Shown in pieces: positions 17,531-26,790 of a stretch of DNA of 64,000 bases (its first letter is position 1; each line of letters opens with the position of its first letter). Origin of the DNA: Shimia marina (GTDB lineage: Bacteria; Pseudomonadota; Alphaproteobacteria; Rhodobacterales; Rhodobacteraceae); NCBI RefSeq assembly GCF_001458175.1, contig NZ_CYPW01000017.1, forward strand, positions 172,245 to 236,244, given 5' to 3'. The notes below the pieces were generated by a model. It did not search any database and had not been told where the DNA came from. It saw only the letters and a program-made list of their open reading frames with translations. Both the position numbers and the translations under genes were made by a program.

Positions 17531-18070
17531 ATGCAAAGCAAAGGCCCCGCCATGAGCGATACCCCTTCTGATCTGATCTGTGTTGGCGCCATTGGCGGCG
17601 CCTATGGTGTGCGCGGCGAAGTCCGCCTCAAAAGCTTCACCGCAGAAACACATGCCCTCGAAGACTATGCCCCCCTGCTGACAGAGGATGGTGCCTTTGA
17701 ATTTACGGTGACCATCACGCGCGGCATCAAAAACGGGCTTGCAGCCCGCCTGTCCGGCATCGCGACCAAAGAACAGGCTGATGCCCTCAAGGGCGTGAAA
17801 CTCTTCGTGCCACGTGACCGACTTCCAGAAACCGAAGATGATGAATATTACTACACCGATCTTGTCGGGCTGGAGGTGCGCGACACCGGCGGCGCGGTAT
17901 TGGGCAAAGTAAAAACCGTGGTCAACCACGGCTCCACGGACATTCTTGAAGTGCTGGTGCCCGGCAGTTCCGACACCGTATTGCTGCCGTTTACACTGGC
18001 CGCTGTGCCAACCGTCGACATCGCCTCTGGCCGCATCATTGCCGACCCGCCTGAAGGGCTGTTTGATTGA
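17531..18070 (+). CDS. rimM: Ribosome maturation factor RimM
   Basis: RimM helps mature the 30S head and binds uS19. The protein is 179 residues from the ATG at 17531, or 172 from the ATG at 17552 ([12 protein letters not shown]); the spacing of GGAG favours the first slightly, homologue length the second. Seen are the RimM start [20 protein letters not shown], the [11 protein letters not shown] turn and the PRC-barrel segment [15 protein letters not shown]. The stop overlaps the trmD ATG, so the two are coupled. Confidence 0.95.
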   Translation: MQSKGPAMSDTPSDLICVGAIGGAYGVRGEVRLKSFTAETHALEDYAPLLTEDGAFEFTVTITRGIKNGLAARLSGIATKEQADALKGVKLFVPRDRLPETEDDEYYYTDLVGLEVRDTGGAVLGKVKTVVNHGSTDILEVLVPGSSDTVLLPFTLAAVPTVDIASGRIIADPPEGLFD

Positions 18071-18876
18071 TGACCAACGAGACCAAGAAACCCAAATCCC
18101 ATGGTCGCCTGTCTATTTCAGCCAGCCTGAAACCGCGTGAGCTGATCACCCACAACCCGAGACTGGCCAAGGTCTGGTCCGCGCGCATCATCACGCTCTT
18201 TCCCGATGCCTTTCCCGGCGTATTGGGCGAAAGCCTCACCGGCAAGGCGCTCAAAGACGGCAAATGGCAGCTCGAAACAACCAACCTGCGGGACTTTGGG
18301 CTGACCAAACACCGCAATGTGGATGACACCCCCGCTGGCGGTGGCGCAGGTATGGTGTTGCGCCCTGATGTGCTTGGCCCTGCCATTGAACACACCATGC
18401 GCGGCGCGCGCGGCAACTGGCCGCTGGTCTACCTGTCCCCCCGTGGCCGTCGCTTTGATCAAAGCATGGCACGCGCCTGGTCACAGGCCGATGGCATCAC
18501 CATGCTCTGCGGCCGCTTTGAGGGCGTGGATCAGCGCGTTCTGGATCACTACAATATTCAGGAGGTCAGCCTCGGCGATTTTGTCCTCACCGGAGGGGAA
18601 ATTGCCGCACAGGCCATGATAGACGCCACCGTGCGCCTGCTGCCGTCGGTGCTGGGCAATGCCGACAGCATTGAAGAAGAAAGCCACTCAAACGGCCTGC
18701 TGGAACACCCGCAATATACCAAGCCAGCTGAGTGGCAGGGGCGCACCATTCCTGACGTGCTGATGTCAGGTCACCACGCCAAAATCGAACAATGGCGCCG
18801 CCAGATGTCAGAAGACATCACCCAAGAACGCCGCCCGGATATGTGGGATGCCTTTCAGGCGCAAAAAGACAGTTGA
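18070..18876 (+). CDS. trmD: tRNA (guanine-N1)-methyltransferase TrmD
   Basis: TrmD methylates G37 next to the anticodon and prevents frameshifting. The 268-residue SPOUT-fold protein has RIITLFPDAFPGVLGESL, DDTPAGGGAGMVLRPDV, LCGRFEGVDQRVL, and the knot segment LGDFVLTGGEIAAQAMIDA. The C-terminus ends with RRPDMWDAF. About 35 extra N-terminal residues precede the core, as often seen in Rhodobacterales. The ATG at 18070 shares its A with the rimM stop. Confidence 0.96.
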   Translation: MTNETKKPKSHGRLSISASLKPRELITHNPRLAKVWSARIITLFPDAFPGVLGESLTGKALKDGKWQLETTNLRDFGLTKHRNVDDTPAGGGAGMVLRPDVLGPAIEHTMRGARGNWPLVYLSPRGRRFDQSMARAWSQADGITMLCGRFEGVDQRVLDHYNIQEVSLGDFVLTGGEIAAQAMIDATVRLLPSVLGNADSIEEESHSNGLLEHPQYTKPAEWQGRTIPDVLMSGHHAKIEQWRRQMSEDITQERRPDMWDAFQAQKDS

Positions 18877-18893
18877 ATCTCCGCGTATAGCTC

Positions 18894-18917
18894 AGGCGCA
18901 ACCAAATCCTTGCGCCT
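18894..18917 (+). terminator. Hairpin after trmD, possible terminator
   Basis: AGGCGCA and TGCGCCT pair perfectly around a 10-nt loop, 18 bp after the trmD stop. There is no T tract, so it may be a Rho-dependent end or an mRNA-protecting hairpin. Confidence 0.4.
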
Positions 18918-18973
18918 CGGCCACTCTCTATGCTCTTGTCCCTGCATATGAATTTTGAACAGGGACCACGATC

Positions 18974-19309
18974 ATGGCGGCAAAATTTGAACTCTACACT
19001 GATAAAGCCGGTGAATATCGCTTCCGCTTGAAAGCAGGCAACGGCGAGAACATCCTCGCATCTGAAGGTTACAAACAGAAAGCCAGCTGCGAAAACGGCA
19101 TTGAATCCGTCAAAAAAAACGCGTCCGAAGATGCTCGCTATGAGCGCAAAGAAACGGCGGCAGGAAAATATATGTTCAATCTCAAAGCCACCAATGGGCA
19201 GGTGATTGGCACCTCTCAAAGCTACACCAGCGCTTCTGGTCGCGACAATGGGATTGAATCCGTCAAGAAAAACGCACCAGAGGCTGCGGTTGACGATCAA
19301 ACCGCGTGA
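18974..19309 (+). CDS. YegP-like DUF1508 protein with two repeats
   Basis: The 111-residue protein is made of two DUF1508 (UPF0339) repeats: residues 3-50 (FELYTDKAGEYRFRLKAGNG) and 55-102 (YERKETAAGKYMFNLKATNG). Both end in the same NGIESVKKNA segment, so the second half is an internal duplication. Family members are small cytoplasmic proteins of unknown role that are often induced under stress. It stands alone between trmD and a convergent Sel1 protein. Confidence 0.88.
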   Translation: MAAKFELYTDKAGEYRFRLKAGNGENILASEGYKQKASCENGIESVKKNASEDARYERKETAAGKYMFNLKATNGQVIGTSQSYTSASGRDNGIESVKKNAPEAAVDDQTA

Positions 19310-19375
19310 TCCCTTAAAACGCGACGCAGGCCCGGCACCCCACGAGCAGAGCCTGCGTACCACTGCAGAAGAATG

Positions 19376-20479
19376 TCAGGGCGTTTTCTGCAACCGGTCG
19401 ATCCCTGACAGCTCCCCCACAATCACTTTGATGACTTTTGACCGCATCGGCCCGAGACGGCAGTCTTTCTGAATGTCGGTGTCTGCGCAGAACTGCACCA
19501 CAGCATTCAACGTGCGCGTGTTGAAAATGCCCGTCGTGCGCCCCACGGCGTACCCTCTGGCGCGCATCTCTTCCTGCAACACATGCACATAGGCGTTTTT
19601 GTCGAGGCGCGAGACCACAAACAGCGCGCGTTCAAAATCGGGATTTGGCGTTCCGGCAACAATCTCTGTCGCTGACGCGCGGAAGGCGCGGTGGCTTTGT
19701 GTAGCATATGCCAGATAAAGCGCCTGCTCGGCACGCACCCTTGTGCGAATGCTCGGATGCGCCACCATTTCAGCACGCAAAGCAAGTGCTTCTGCTCCGC
19801 GCTCCTCCTGCAGCAGTTTGAGAAGCGCCTCCGCCGCTTTACCACCTGCCTTGGCCTGATCCTGTCGGGCCACATCCACCAACTGCGCCTGCAGCTTCGC
19901 AGCATTCAGATCAAACTCCGCGCCTTGACGCATGGCAGCCAATGCAATTTGCATCGAAGGAACATGGCCCGCCTGCGCAAATCGCGTCAGTTCTTTGCGG
20001 CCAAACGCGATATCCGACTGCGCTCCAAACCGTTTCTGATAGTGATAGGCCGCACGCAGAGCCTGCGCCCGCTCAATGCCAAGATCAGAGGCAATATCAA
20101 GCTGCTCCAGAGACGCCAGCGCTTGCTCTTGAGACATCAACAGCTTTGCATAGGAGGTGCGCGCCCCATCGCGCCCGCTCTTAATCGCTGCCTGATACCA
20201 AAGCGCCGCCGCCTCCGGATCTACCGCCGTGCCGACGCCTTTAAGGTGGTAGTAGGCCAGTTTGGCCTGTGCCCGCGCGTCCCCCTCCTGAGCCAGCGCA
20301 TGCATCGCCCCAAACGCGGCAGAGGCATCGGGCGCCCCATGCGTTCCGATCCGCAAAGCTTCCGCAGCGGCATAACGCTGCTTTGGTGTTACCTCCTGCG
20401 CGGCAGACGCCGAGGCTTCCGTGAGTGATAGCGTCACAATCGCGCTGACCGTGAGTGCCAAAAATGCTCTGCGTGCCAT
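19376..20479 (-). CDS. Secreted Sel1-repeat-like protein with peptidoglycan-binding-like end
   Basis: The 367-residue protein has a signal peptide (MARRAFLALTVSAIVTLSLT, cleavage about residue 28). Residues 55-120 contain Sel1-type helical repeats (ALAQEGDARAQAKLAYYHLK, DPEAAALWYQAAIKSG). The end (EEMRARGYAVGRTTGIFNTR, then LNAVVQFC) resembles a short peptidoglycan-binding helical motif, with two cysteines near residues 335-345. A periplasmic or envelope role is likely. AGGAGG lies upstream of the ATG. No enzyme motif is present. Confidence 0.7.
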   Translation of the reverse strand: MARRAFLALTVSAIVTLSLTEASASAAQEVTPKQRYAAAEALRIGTHGAPDASAAFGAMHALAQEGDARAQAKLAYYHLKGVGTAVDPEAAALWYQAAIKSGRDGARTSYAKLLMSQEQALASLEQLDIASDLGIERAQALRAAYHYQKRFGAQSDIAFGRKELTRFAQAGHVPSMQIALAAMRQGAEFDLNAAKLQAQLVDVARQDQAKAGGKAAEALLKLLQEERGAEALALRAEMVAHPSIRTRVRAEQALYLAYATQSHRAFRASATEIVAGTPNPDFERALFVVSRLDKNAYVHVLQEEMRARGYAVGRTTGIFNTRTLNAVVQFCADTDIQKDCRLGPMRSKVIKVIVGELSGIDRLQKTP

Positions 20480-20618
20480 AACGGCCTCCTGTATTTGGGG
20501 TGCTCACAAGATGCCAAAGCGCGGCCCACTGCACCGAAGGCGAAACGTATACCGCACTACTCTTTGGGTTAGGCCCCCGCTCTTTTTAACAGGTGCGATT
20601 TTACAATCCGCCCTGAGA

Positions 20619-21434
20619 TTAACGCTCCTGCCAGCGGATCCAGCCTTCCGGCGCGCCACGAAACACGTTCAGATCCACCGGCCCCTCAATGCCAGGAACG
20701 CGCCCCGTTCCGCTGTATTGCCAGAACACCCAATAGGCACCCGGGTAGGTTTTCTGCGGATGGGCCGCCACCGATCTCAACCAGAACTCCGTATCATGCA
20801 GCGTGCCAATGCCCGTGTCCGCAAAGAAATCCACCGTGGTGTAGATCACCGGCCGCCGCCCATAATGCGCCTCCAGCAGATCAAGAAATTTGCGCGCTTC
20901 CCGGCGCACATCCCGTCCATGCGGTCGCAGCCGGCAAGTCTTGGATTTCGGCGTCCACTCCATATCCAGCACATGCGGCAAGGACGCGCCACGTGGGACA
21001 TTGCGGATAAACCACCGCGCCTGTTCTTCCGCAGAACGGCAGAAATAGTAGTAGTGATACGCCCCCCATGGCACCCCGGCAGTTTCTGCGCCCCGCCGAT
21101 GCGTCGCAAACATCGGATCGGCCACATCGCCACCTTCCGTGGCCTTCAGAAAAGCAAAACTCACCCCCGCGCGCTGCGCCTGCTGCCAATCGATGTCCGT
21201 CTGCCATCGGGACACATCAATCCCATGCACCGGATAGGTCTGCGGCGCGCGCCTGTCCCACTCTACAGGGTCATCATCCCCAAAGTCCGGATAGGTCACA
21301 ACTTGCGCCGCCAAAGCCGCAATCCGAGCGGCGTCCTGCGCCTCTATCTGCTCCAGAACAGCGGGCTCAGGTGCGCGACGACCACACCCCTGCAAACTCG
21401 CCACGATCGCCATCGCAAAGACTATCAAACGCAT
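20619..21434 (-). CDS. GH25-family lysozyme, lipoprotein
   Basis: Glycoside hydrolase family 25 enzymes cut peptidoglycan between N-acetylmuramic acid and N-acetylglucosamine. The 271-residue product begins MRLIVFAMAIVASLQGCG (lipobox LQGC) and holds GIDVSRWQTDIDW, FAFLKATEGGD, AYHYYYFC and the catalytic LPHVLDMEWTP, then VIYTTVDFF and WVFWQYSGTG. Catalytic acids in DMEW are intact. The ATG at 21434 is chosen for the signal; the frame is open to 21461. As an outer-membrane or periplasmic lipoprotein it probably helps cell-wall remodelling. Confidence 0.9.
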   Translation of the reverse strand: MRLIVFAMAIVASLQGCGRRAPEPAVLEQIEAQDAARIAALAAQVVTYPDFGDDDPVEWDRRAPQTYPVHGIDVSRWQTDIDWQQAQRAGVSFAFLKATEGGDVADPMFATHRRGAETAGVPWGAYHYYYFCRSAEEQARWFIRNVPRGASLPHVLDMEWTPKSKTCRLRPHGRDVRREARKFLDLLEAHYGRRPVIYTTVDFFADTGIGTLHDTEFWLRSVAAHPQKTYPGAYWVFWQYSGTGRVPGIEGPVDLNVFRGAPEGWIRWQER

Positions 21435-21801
21435 GTCACACCTACACTCAAACCACACCAATTGCGGCCACTAAACCGCGCAGTGGTCACCAAACGCAAT
21501 AGCAGCTCTCCCCAAAGCGCCTGTCGCGCAGACAACCGCCACTCCGTTCTTGCATCAAAGACCTGATTGCCCTATGCACCGCCTGTCTGCGGCTCTTTAT
21601 GAGTCGTTCGGACGTGCTGTGCATTGTATAGGCCTTTGCTTTCTTCGGCTCTGGTGGCAATCCCAGCACACGAAAGACAAGAAAAGACGACCTGACCCTC
21701 TGGCGGGCGCTCACATGTGGCGGATCCGGAAGAAGACCAAGAGTTCTGAGGTGCATCAAACCTTTGTGGATATAACCACAAGCAACATAGGAGATGATCC
21801 A
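21435..21801. other. Intergenic stretch and rplS leader
   Basis: The 367 bp between the GH25 gene and rplS hold divergent promoters and a long rplS leader. GC-rich complementary segments (GGCGGGCGC, GTGGCGGATCCGG at about 21701-21733) could fold before the AGGAGATG ribosome binding site. An in-frame open stretch from 21550 joins rplS but has no start signal and is not family-like. No RNA family is recognised with confidence. Confidence 0.45.
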
Positions 21802-22176
21802 ATGGATCTGATCGCACAGCTCGAAGCGGAGCAGATTGCTACGCTGGGGAAAGAGATCCCCGATTTCAAAGCCGGTGACACCATCCGTGTCGGCTTCAAA
21901 GTGACCGAAGGCTCGCGCACCCGTGTGCAGAACTACGAAGGCGTCTGCATCAGCCGCAAAAACGGCTCCGGCATCGCTGGCTCGTTCACTGTTCGCAAGA
22001 TTTCCTTTGGCGAAGGCGTGGAACGTGTGTTCCCACTGTACTCCACCAACATCGACAGCATCACTGTTGTGCGTCGTGTTCGTGTACGTCGCGCCAAACT
22101 GTACTACCTGCGCGCACGTCGTGGTAAATCCGCACGTATCGCAGAAGACACCAACTACAAGCCCAAAAAAGCGTAA
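21802..22176 (+). CDS. rplS: 50S ribosomal protein bL19
   Basis: The 124-residue protein starts [20 protein letters not shown] and carries the bL19 core: [32 protein letters not shown], and [20 protein letters not shown] followed by KLYYLR. AGGAG precedes the ATG at 21802. It lies 11 bp before rpmE. In many bacteria rplS follows trmD directly; here three envelope/stress genes separate them. Confidence 0.96.
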   Translation: MDLIAQLEAEQIATLGKEIPDFKAGDTIRVGFKVTEGSRTRVQNYEGVCISRKNGSGIAGSFTVRKISFGEGVERVFPLYSTNIDSITVVRRVRVRRAKLYYLRARRGKSARIAEDTNYKPKKA

Positions 22177-22187
22177 GGAGTGGTCTC

Positions 22188-22409
22188 ATGAAAAAAGATA
22201 CCCATCCCGATTACCACTTCATCGACGTGAAAATGACCGACGGCACCATCATCAAGATGCGTTCCACCTGGGGCAAAGAAGGCGACACCATGGCGCTGGA
22301 CGTAGACCCATCCGTGCACCCCGCATGGAACGGTGGCTCCACCCGTCTTATGGATGCCGGTGGCCGCGTGTCCAAATTCAAAAAGAAATACGAAGGTCTG
22401 GGCTTCTGA
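22188..22409 (+). CDS. rpmE: 50S ribosomal protein bL31
   Basis: A 73-residue bL31: [47 protein letters not shown]. It lacks the zinc-binding cysteines of the E. coli RpmE type, so it is the zinc-free (C-) form. It is co-transcribed with rplS and followed by a strong terminator. Confidence 0.94.
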   Translation: MKKDTHPDYHFIDVKMTDGTIIKMRSTWGKEGDTMALDVDPSVHPAWNGGSTRLMDAGGRVSKFKKKYEGLGF

Positions 22410-22432
22410 GCCTCACCACCTTTGTAGAAGAG

Positions 22433-22461
22433 ACGCCGCCTCCCTCGGGGCGGCGTTTTTT
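22433..22461 (+). terminator. Rho-independent terminator of rplS-rpmE
   Basis: ACGCCGCC and GGCGGCGT form a perfect 8-bp stem with an 8-nt loop, followed by a run of six T. It cleanly separates the ribosomal genes from the queuosine operon. Confidence 0.92.
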
Positions 22462-22542
22462 ATTGGGCAGATCTCCTCTCCCACAGAGCTGTGAAGATCG
22501 CGCTCTTGCCTTTGCCCGCACGCCGCTCTAAAAGCCGCGCGC

Positions 22543-22578
22543 ACCGGTCGCAGCCTACCCGGTACATCAAAACAAGGG
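22543..22578 (+). promoter_or_regulatory. preQ1-I riboswitch (Thermoanaerobacter-type) controlling queC
   Basis: The RNA folds as a preQ1-I H-type pseudoknot. Stem P1 is ACCGG (22543-22547) with CCGGT (22559-22563). Loop 1 is TCGCAGCCTAC, whose last C is in the place of the ligand-pairing cytosine. The A-rich tail TCAAAACAAGGG matches the tail of the well-studied T. tengcongensis riboswitch. AAGGG (22574-22578) is both the pseudoknot strand and the queC ribosome binding site, 8 bp before the ATG, so preQ1 binding should block translation. Confidence 0.85.
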
Positions 22579-22586
22579 TTACAAAA

Positions 22587-23291
22587 ATGAAAACTACTGT
22601 TGTCTGCTCCGGCGGACTGGACTCCGTGTCTTTGGCCCACATTGTGGCTACCGAAGGCAATCTCTCCCGACTGGTCTCCTTTGACTACGGCCAACGCCAC
22701 CGCAAAGAGCTCGACTCCGCTGCGGCCTGTGCGGAACGCCTTGGGGTGCCCCATCACATCATCGACCTGCGCGCGGTTGGCGCCGCCCTCACCGGCTCTG
22801 CCCTGACCGAAGCGGATGTGGATGTGCCCGATGGGCATTATGCTGAGGAAACCATGCGCATCACTGTGGTGCCCAACCGCAACGCCATCATGCTGACCAT
22901 CGCCTATGGCATCGCCGCAGCCAATGGCGACCGTCGCGTCGCCACCGCTGTGCATGGCGGGGATCACTTCATCTATCCTGATTGCCGCCCTGGCTTTACT
23001 GAGGCCTTTGACACCATGCAGCAGGCCGCGCTGGAGGGCTATGCCGATGTGCGCCTGCACACGCCGTTTGTCCACCGCAGCAAAGCTGACATCGTCGCCG
23101 ATGGCGCAGCTGCCAACACGCCCTTTGCGCTGACATGGTCCTGCTACAAAGGTGGCGCACAGCACTGTGGCCGCTGCGGCACCTGTGTGGAGCGGCGTGA
23201 GGCCTTTGACCTTGCGGGTGTCAGCGATCCGACACCCTATGAGGATCCGGATTTCTGGCGCACCGCCGTGGCCGAGCGGGAGGCAAGCTGA
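22587..23291 (+). CDS. queC: 7-cyano-7-deazaguanine synthase QueC
   Basis: QueC makes preQ0 from 7-carboxy-7-deazaguanine using ATP and ammonia. The 234-residue protein has the PP-loop SGGLDSVSLAH, the FDYGQRHRKEL motif, VPNRNAIMLTIAYGIAA, and the zinc site in SCYKGGAQHCGRCGTCVERR. The ATG at 22587 directly follows the riboswitch; an in-frame extension to 22491 would cover the riboswitch and is rejected. It is the first gene of queC-D-E-F, with overlapping gene ends throughout. Confidence 0.96.
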   Translation: MKTTVVCSGGLDSVSLAHIVATEGNLSRLVSFDYGQRHRKELDSAAACAERLGVPHHIIDLRAVGAALTGSALTEADVDVPDGHYAEETMRITVVPNRNAIMLTIAYGIAAANGDRRVATAVHGGDHFIYPDCRPGFTEAFDTMQQAALEGYADVRLHTPFVHRSKADIVADGAAANTPFALTWSCYKGGAQHCGRCGTCVERREAFDLAGVSDPTPYEDPDFWRTAVAEREAS

Positions 23292-23644
23292 TGTTTCGCA
23301 TCTCCAAAGAGTTTCACTTCTCCGCCTCCCATCAACTCGCTCATCTGCCCGACGATCACCAATGCGCGCGCCTGCATGGGCACAACTATATCGTGGTGGT
23401 CGAACTGGCCGCCGCCGAGCTGAACGCCGACGGCTTTGTGCGCGATTATCACGAGCTCAAACCGCTGAAATCCTACATCGACGATCACTTTGATCACCGG
23501 CACCTCAACGATCTGCTCAACGTGCCTTCCACGGCAGAAAACCTCGCCAAGCATTTCTATGACTGGTGCAAATCCCGCTGGTCCGAGGTCGCTATGGTTA
23601 AAGTCTCAGAAACCCCCAAAACATGGGCCGAGTATCGACCATGA
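23291..23644 (+). CDS. queD: 6-carboxytetrahydropterin synthase QueD
   Basis: QueD turns dihydroneopterin triphosphate into 6-carboxytetrahydropterin. The 117-residue protein has the zinc histidines in FSASHQLAH and LHGHNY, and the catalytic cysteine in [20 protein letters not shown] and [11 protein letters not shown] are also family-typical, as is the C-terminal [11 protein letters not shown] glutamate. Its ATG overlaps the queC stop (TGATG) and its stop overlaps queE, so translation is coupled. Confidence 0.95.
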   Translation: MFRISKEFHFSASHQLAHLPDDHQCARLHGHNYIVVVELAAAELNADGFVRDYHELKPLKSYIDDHFDHRHLNDLLNVPSTAENLAKHFYDWCKSRWSEVAMVKVSETPKTWAEYRP

Positions 23645-24348
23645 CCCTGCGCGTAGCTGAGATTTTTGGCCCCACTATTCAAGGTGAGGGCGTGCTCATT
23701 GGTGCGCCCACAGTCTTTGTGCGCACCGGCGGATGTGACTACCGCTGCAGCTGGTGTGACAGTCTTCATGCCGTGGACAGCGCGCACCGGCACGACTGGC
23801 TCCCAATGGACCCAGAAGCCGTAATGACGGAAGTGCGTGCCCTGTCAGGCGACCGCCCGCTCACCGTGTCTCTGTCCGGCGGCAACCCAGCCATTCATGA
23901 CTTTGCCCCGCTGATCGCACTGGGCAAGTCTGAGGGCTATACCTTCGCCTGCGAAACGCAGGGATCAATCGCCAAACCTTGGTTTGCCGCTCTTGATACG
24001 CTGGTCCTCAGCCCAAAGCCGCCCTCCAGCGGCGAAGAGGTGGACTGGTCCGCCTTTGAGCGCTGCCTTGAGGCTGCCGGGAATGGCCCGGAAAGCGTCA
24101 TAAAGATCGTGATCTTTGATGATGCGGATTTTGCGTGGGCACAGGCCGCCCATGCCCGCTTTCCCGATCTGCCTCTCTATCTGCAACCGGGCAATCTGAT
24201 GGTGGATCCTGACAAACCTGTCGATCTCACCGAAACCACCGCCCGGCTGGAATGGCTGATCGACAAAGTGGTGGCTGCTGGCTGGTTCGCCCCGCGCGTG
24301 CTGCCACAGCTGCATGTCATGGTCTGGGGCAACAAACGCGGCGTCTAA
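23641..24348 (+). CDS. queE: 7-carboxy-7-deazaguanine synthase QueE
   Basis: QueE is a radical SAM enzyme that contracts the pterin ring to 7-carboxy-7-deazaguanine. The 235-residue protein has the start [20 protein letters not shown], the cluster motif CDYRCSWC (CX3CX2C), and [12 protein letters not shown], the SAM-binding GGE-like region (here GGN). The ATG at 23641 overlaps the queD stop by 4 bp; the TTG/ATG upstream in frame is inside queD. Length is typical of the short QueE branch. Confidence 0.94.
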   Translation: MTLRVAEIFGPTIQGEGVLIGAPTVFVRTGGCDYRCSWCDSLHAVDSAHRHDWLPMDPEAVMTEVRALSGDRPLTVSLSGGNPAIHDFAPLIALGKSEGYTFACETQGSIAKPWFAALDTLVLSPKPPSSGEEVDWSAFERCLEAAGNGPESVIKIVIFDDADFAWAQAAHARFPDLPLYLQPGNLMVDPDKPVDLTETTARLEWLIDKVVAAGWFAPRVLPQLHVMVWGNKRGV

Positions 24349-24389
24349 AAACGCCCCTCGGGCCCCTGGCCCATAGTTGGAGAACAAAG

Positions 24390-24854
24390 ATGAGCGAAGA
24401 CATCTACAGCAACCTAAAACAACTCGGTGGTGCAACCGTTATGCCGACAAGCCCGGAAGAGGCTGAACTGGAGCGTGTGGAAAACCCACAGGCCGATGTG
24501 GCCTATAACGTGCGCTTCACCGCACCGGAATTCACCTCCCTCTGCCCGATGACTGGCCAGCCTGATTTTGCCCATCTGGTGATCGACTATGTGCCCGGCA
24601 AATGGCTGGTGGAAAGCAAATCTCTGAAGCTCTTCTTGGGATCGTTCCGCAACCACGGCGCGTTTCACGAGGATTGCACCGTCTCCATCGCCCGCCGTCT
24701 GGCCGATTTTCTGGAGCCCCAATGGCTGCGCATCGGCGGCTACTGGTATCCCCGCGGCGGCATCCCGATTGATGTCTTCTGGCAAACCGGCGCGATGCCG
24801 GAAAGCGTCTGGATCCCCGATCAGGGCGTGCCCCCCTACCGCGGACGTGGCTAA
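24390..24854 (+). CDS. queF: NADPH-dependent preQ0 reductase QueF
   Basis: QueF reduces the nitrile of preQ0 to preQ1, the last step before insertion into tRNA by Tgt. The 154-residue short-form enzyme carries the catalytic cysteine and aspartate in [14 protein letters not shown] and the QueF motif [15 protein letters not shown] with GAFHED. A 41-bp gap with GTTGGAG separates it from queE. It completes a set in which the end product, preQ1, is the ligand of the riboswitch at the head of the operon. Confidence 0.95.
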   Translation: MSEDIYSNLKQLGGATVMPTSPEEAELERVENPQADVAYNVRFTAPEFTSLCPMTGQPDFAHLVIDYVPGKWLVESKSLKLFLGSFRNHGAFHEDCTVSIARRLADFLEPQWLRIGGYWYPRGGIPIDVFWQTGAMPESVWIPDQGVPPYRGRG

Positions 24855-24863
24855 AACCATCTC

Positions 24864-24883
24864 GCCCCTGCCACGCCAGGGGC
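24864..24883. terminator. Hairpin between convergent queF and phaC
   Basis: GCCCCTG and CAGGGGC pair perfectly around a 6-nt loop in the 32-bp gap between two convergent genes. T tracts are weak on both sides (CTTTA on plus), so it is a probable but imperfect bidirectional terminator. Confidence 0.5.
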
Positions 24884-24886
24884 GCT

Positions 24887-26653
24887 TTACCCCATGCGCA
24901 CGTAGCTGCCCGGCGCATCAGCCAAACCCTCGGACATCTCAAGCACCGCGCCTTTCGGGCTGGAATGCGCGGCAAGCCAATCCGCCCATGCCAGCCACCA
25001 ACTGCCCTCTTGCTCCTGCGCCACATTTAACCAGTCTTCCGGCGTCAGCGCTGGCGCGCTGTCAGCTGTGGTATGCAAACGGAAATGACGGCGCTTGTGA
25101 CCCGGCTCAGAAATCACGCCAGCGTTATGCCCCCCGTTGGTCAAAGCAAAGGTGACATCCGCATGTGTCAGCCCGTGAATCTTGTACACAGATGTCCAAG
25201 GCGCCACGTGATCGCTTTCCGTGCCAACGGCAAAAACTGGCAGCCGAACATCCCGCAAGGAAATCGCATGTCCCTGCACCGCATAGCGCCCCGCAGCCAG
25301 ATCGTTGTTGAGATACATACGTCGCAGATAATCCGCATGCATCCGAGCCGGCATGCGAGTGGTATCCGCATTCCACGCCATCAGATCATTTGGCGGAGCG
25401 TCCGGCTCCCCCATCAGATAGCTGCGCACCATACGCGACCAAATCAAATTGTTCGAGCGCATCACAGCAAAGGCGCTGCCCATCTGTGCGCCATCCAAAT
25501 AGCCCTGCGCGGCCATCATGTCTTCAAGTGTCGACAACTGGCTTTCATCGATGAACAGATTAAGCTCACCCGCCTCGCTGAAATCTGTCTGAGCGGCCAG
25601 CAATGTCACCGTCTTCAGGCGGTCATCTCCTTTTCGCGCCAAGGCTGCCGCCATAACCGACAATAGCGTGCCGCCCAGACAATACCCGCAGCCATGCACA
25701 GCGCTCACCTCAAGGCTTGAACAAATATGGTCAAGCGCAGCCAGAGGCCCCTGCTCCAGATAATCCTCCATGCCGAGCTCACTGTCCGATGCATCAGGAT
25801 TGCGCCAAGACACCATGAAGACCGTAAACCCCTGTGACGTCAGATACCGCACGAGCGAATTTTCCGGCTTCAGATCAAGAATGTAGTACTTCATGATCCA
25901 GGCGGGCATGAGCAAAAGCGGCTCAGGATGCACCACATCCGTCGTGGGCGCATATTGTATCAATTCCATCAAATGTGTGCGCAACACCACTTTGCCCGTG
26001 CTGACCGCCACCTCGGTCCCCACTTGAGAGTTAGGCACCTCCTGCCCAGCCCCCATTTTTTGTGGCATGTGATACGCCGCCCAATCCTCCCAGAACTGCG
26101 CGCCCCCGCGCATCAAGTTCTGGCCCTGCTCCTGCGCGGTCTTTTCCAAAACCTCAGGGTTGGTGAGCAAGAAGTTCGAAGGCGCCAAAGCATCCATCAT
26201 CTGCCGCGCCAGAAACGTCATGGCCTTGTCACGGGACAGATCCAGCCCTGGCACCTCTGATGTGGCCTGATCCGCAAAATCCTCTGCAAGCAGAAACCCC
26301 TGCGCCAGCGCCGCAAACGGCGGTTTCTCCCAGCCCGGCCCATCAAACCGTCGGTCGCCCTTCTGAGGTGCGATTGGCCGTGCCTGCGGATCATCAGGGC
26401 AGCCCTTGGCCACAAACTCCCACCAAGCGGTCCAATGTGCCTGCGCCTGCTGCGCCAGTTCAAGCTGCTTATCTGGCGCGCTCATCAGATGCAGCGCCCA
26501 ATCATTCATCATCGAAAGAGTGGACACCGGTGATACACCACCTAACTGCTGCGCCCAGAACTGGCGCAAAGGGCGCGTCTCTGTACCCGCCTGCTTATTG
26601 GTGACCTGCTCCGAAGAGGCCGCCTTTCCTGTTTCCGCCCCAAGATCTTTCAT
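24887..26653 (-). CDS. phaC: Class I poly(3-hydroxyalkanoate) synthase
   Basis: PhaC polymerises 3-hydroxyacyl-CoA into storage polyester granules. The 588-residue protein has the helical N-terminal domain, then an alpha/beta hydrolase domain with the lipase-like box GYCLGGTLLS carrying the catalytic cysteine, the aspartate in GTESDHVAPW, and the histidine in TNGGHNAGV. WWLAWADWLA near the end is typical. Length fits class I, which works without PhaE or PhaR. No phasin, depolymerase or phaAB is adjacent in this window. Confidence 0.95.
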   Translation of the reverse strand: MKDLGAETGKAASSEQVTNKQAGTETRPLRQFWAQQLGGVSPVSTLSMMNDWALHLMSAPDKQLELAQQAQAHWTAWWEFVAKGCPDDPQARPIAPQKGDRRFDGPGWEKPPFAALAQGFLLAEDFADQATSEVPGLDLSRDKAMTFLARQMMDALAPSNFLLTNPEVLEKTAQEQGQNLMRGGAQFWEDWAAYHMPQKMGAGQEVPNSQVGTEVAVSTGKVVLRTHLMELIQYAPTTDVVHPEPLLLMPAWIMKYYILDLKPENSLVRYLTSQGFTVFMVSWRNPDASDSELGMEDYLEQGPLAALDHICSSLEVSAVHGCGYCLGGTLLSVMAAALARKGDDRLKTVTLLAAQTDFSEAGELNLFIDESQLSTLEDMMAAQGYLDGAQMGSAFAVMRSNNLIWSRMVRSYLMGEPDAPPNDLMAWNADTTRMPARMHADYLRRMYLNNDLAAGRYAVQGHAISLRDVRLPVFAVGTESDHVAPWTSVYKIHGLTHADVTFALTNGGHNAGVISEPGHKRRHFRLHTTADSAPALTPEDWLNVAQEQEGSWWLAWADWLAAHSSPKGAVLEMSEGLADAPGSYVRMG

Positions 26654-26790
26654 ATGCTCGCCGCAAAGTTGTTACACAGCCCAATATAGACCTAGCGTGT
26701 AACAATCCCACTACTGCACACAAAACTGACCTATCTGTCGCACCTAAAAACGAGTTGCTGCCACCGAATGCATCACATCAAAGCAACCCT

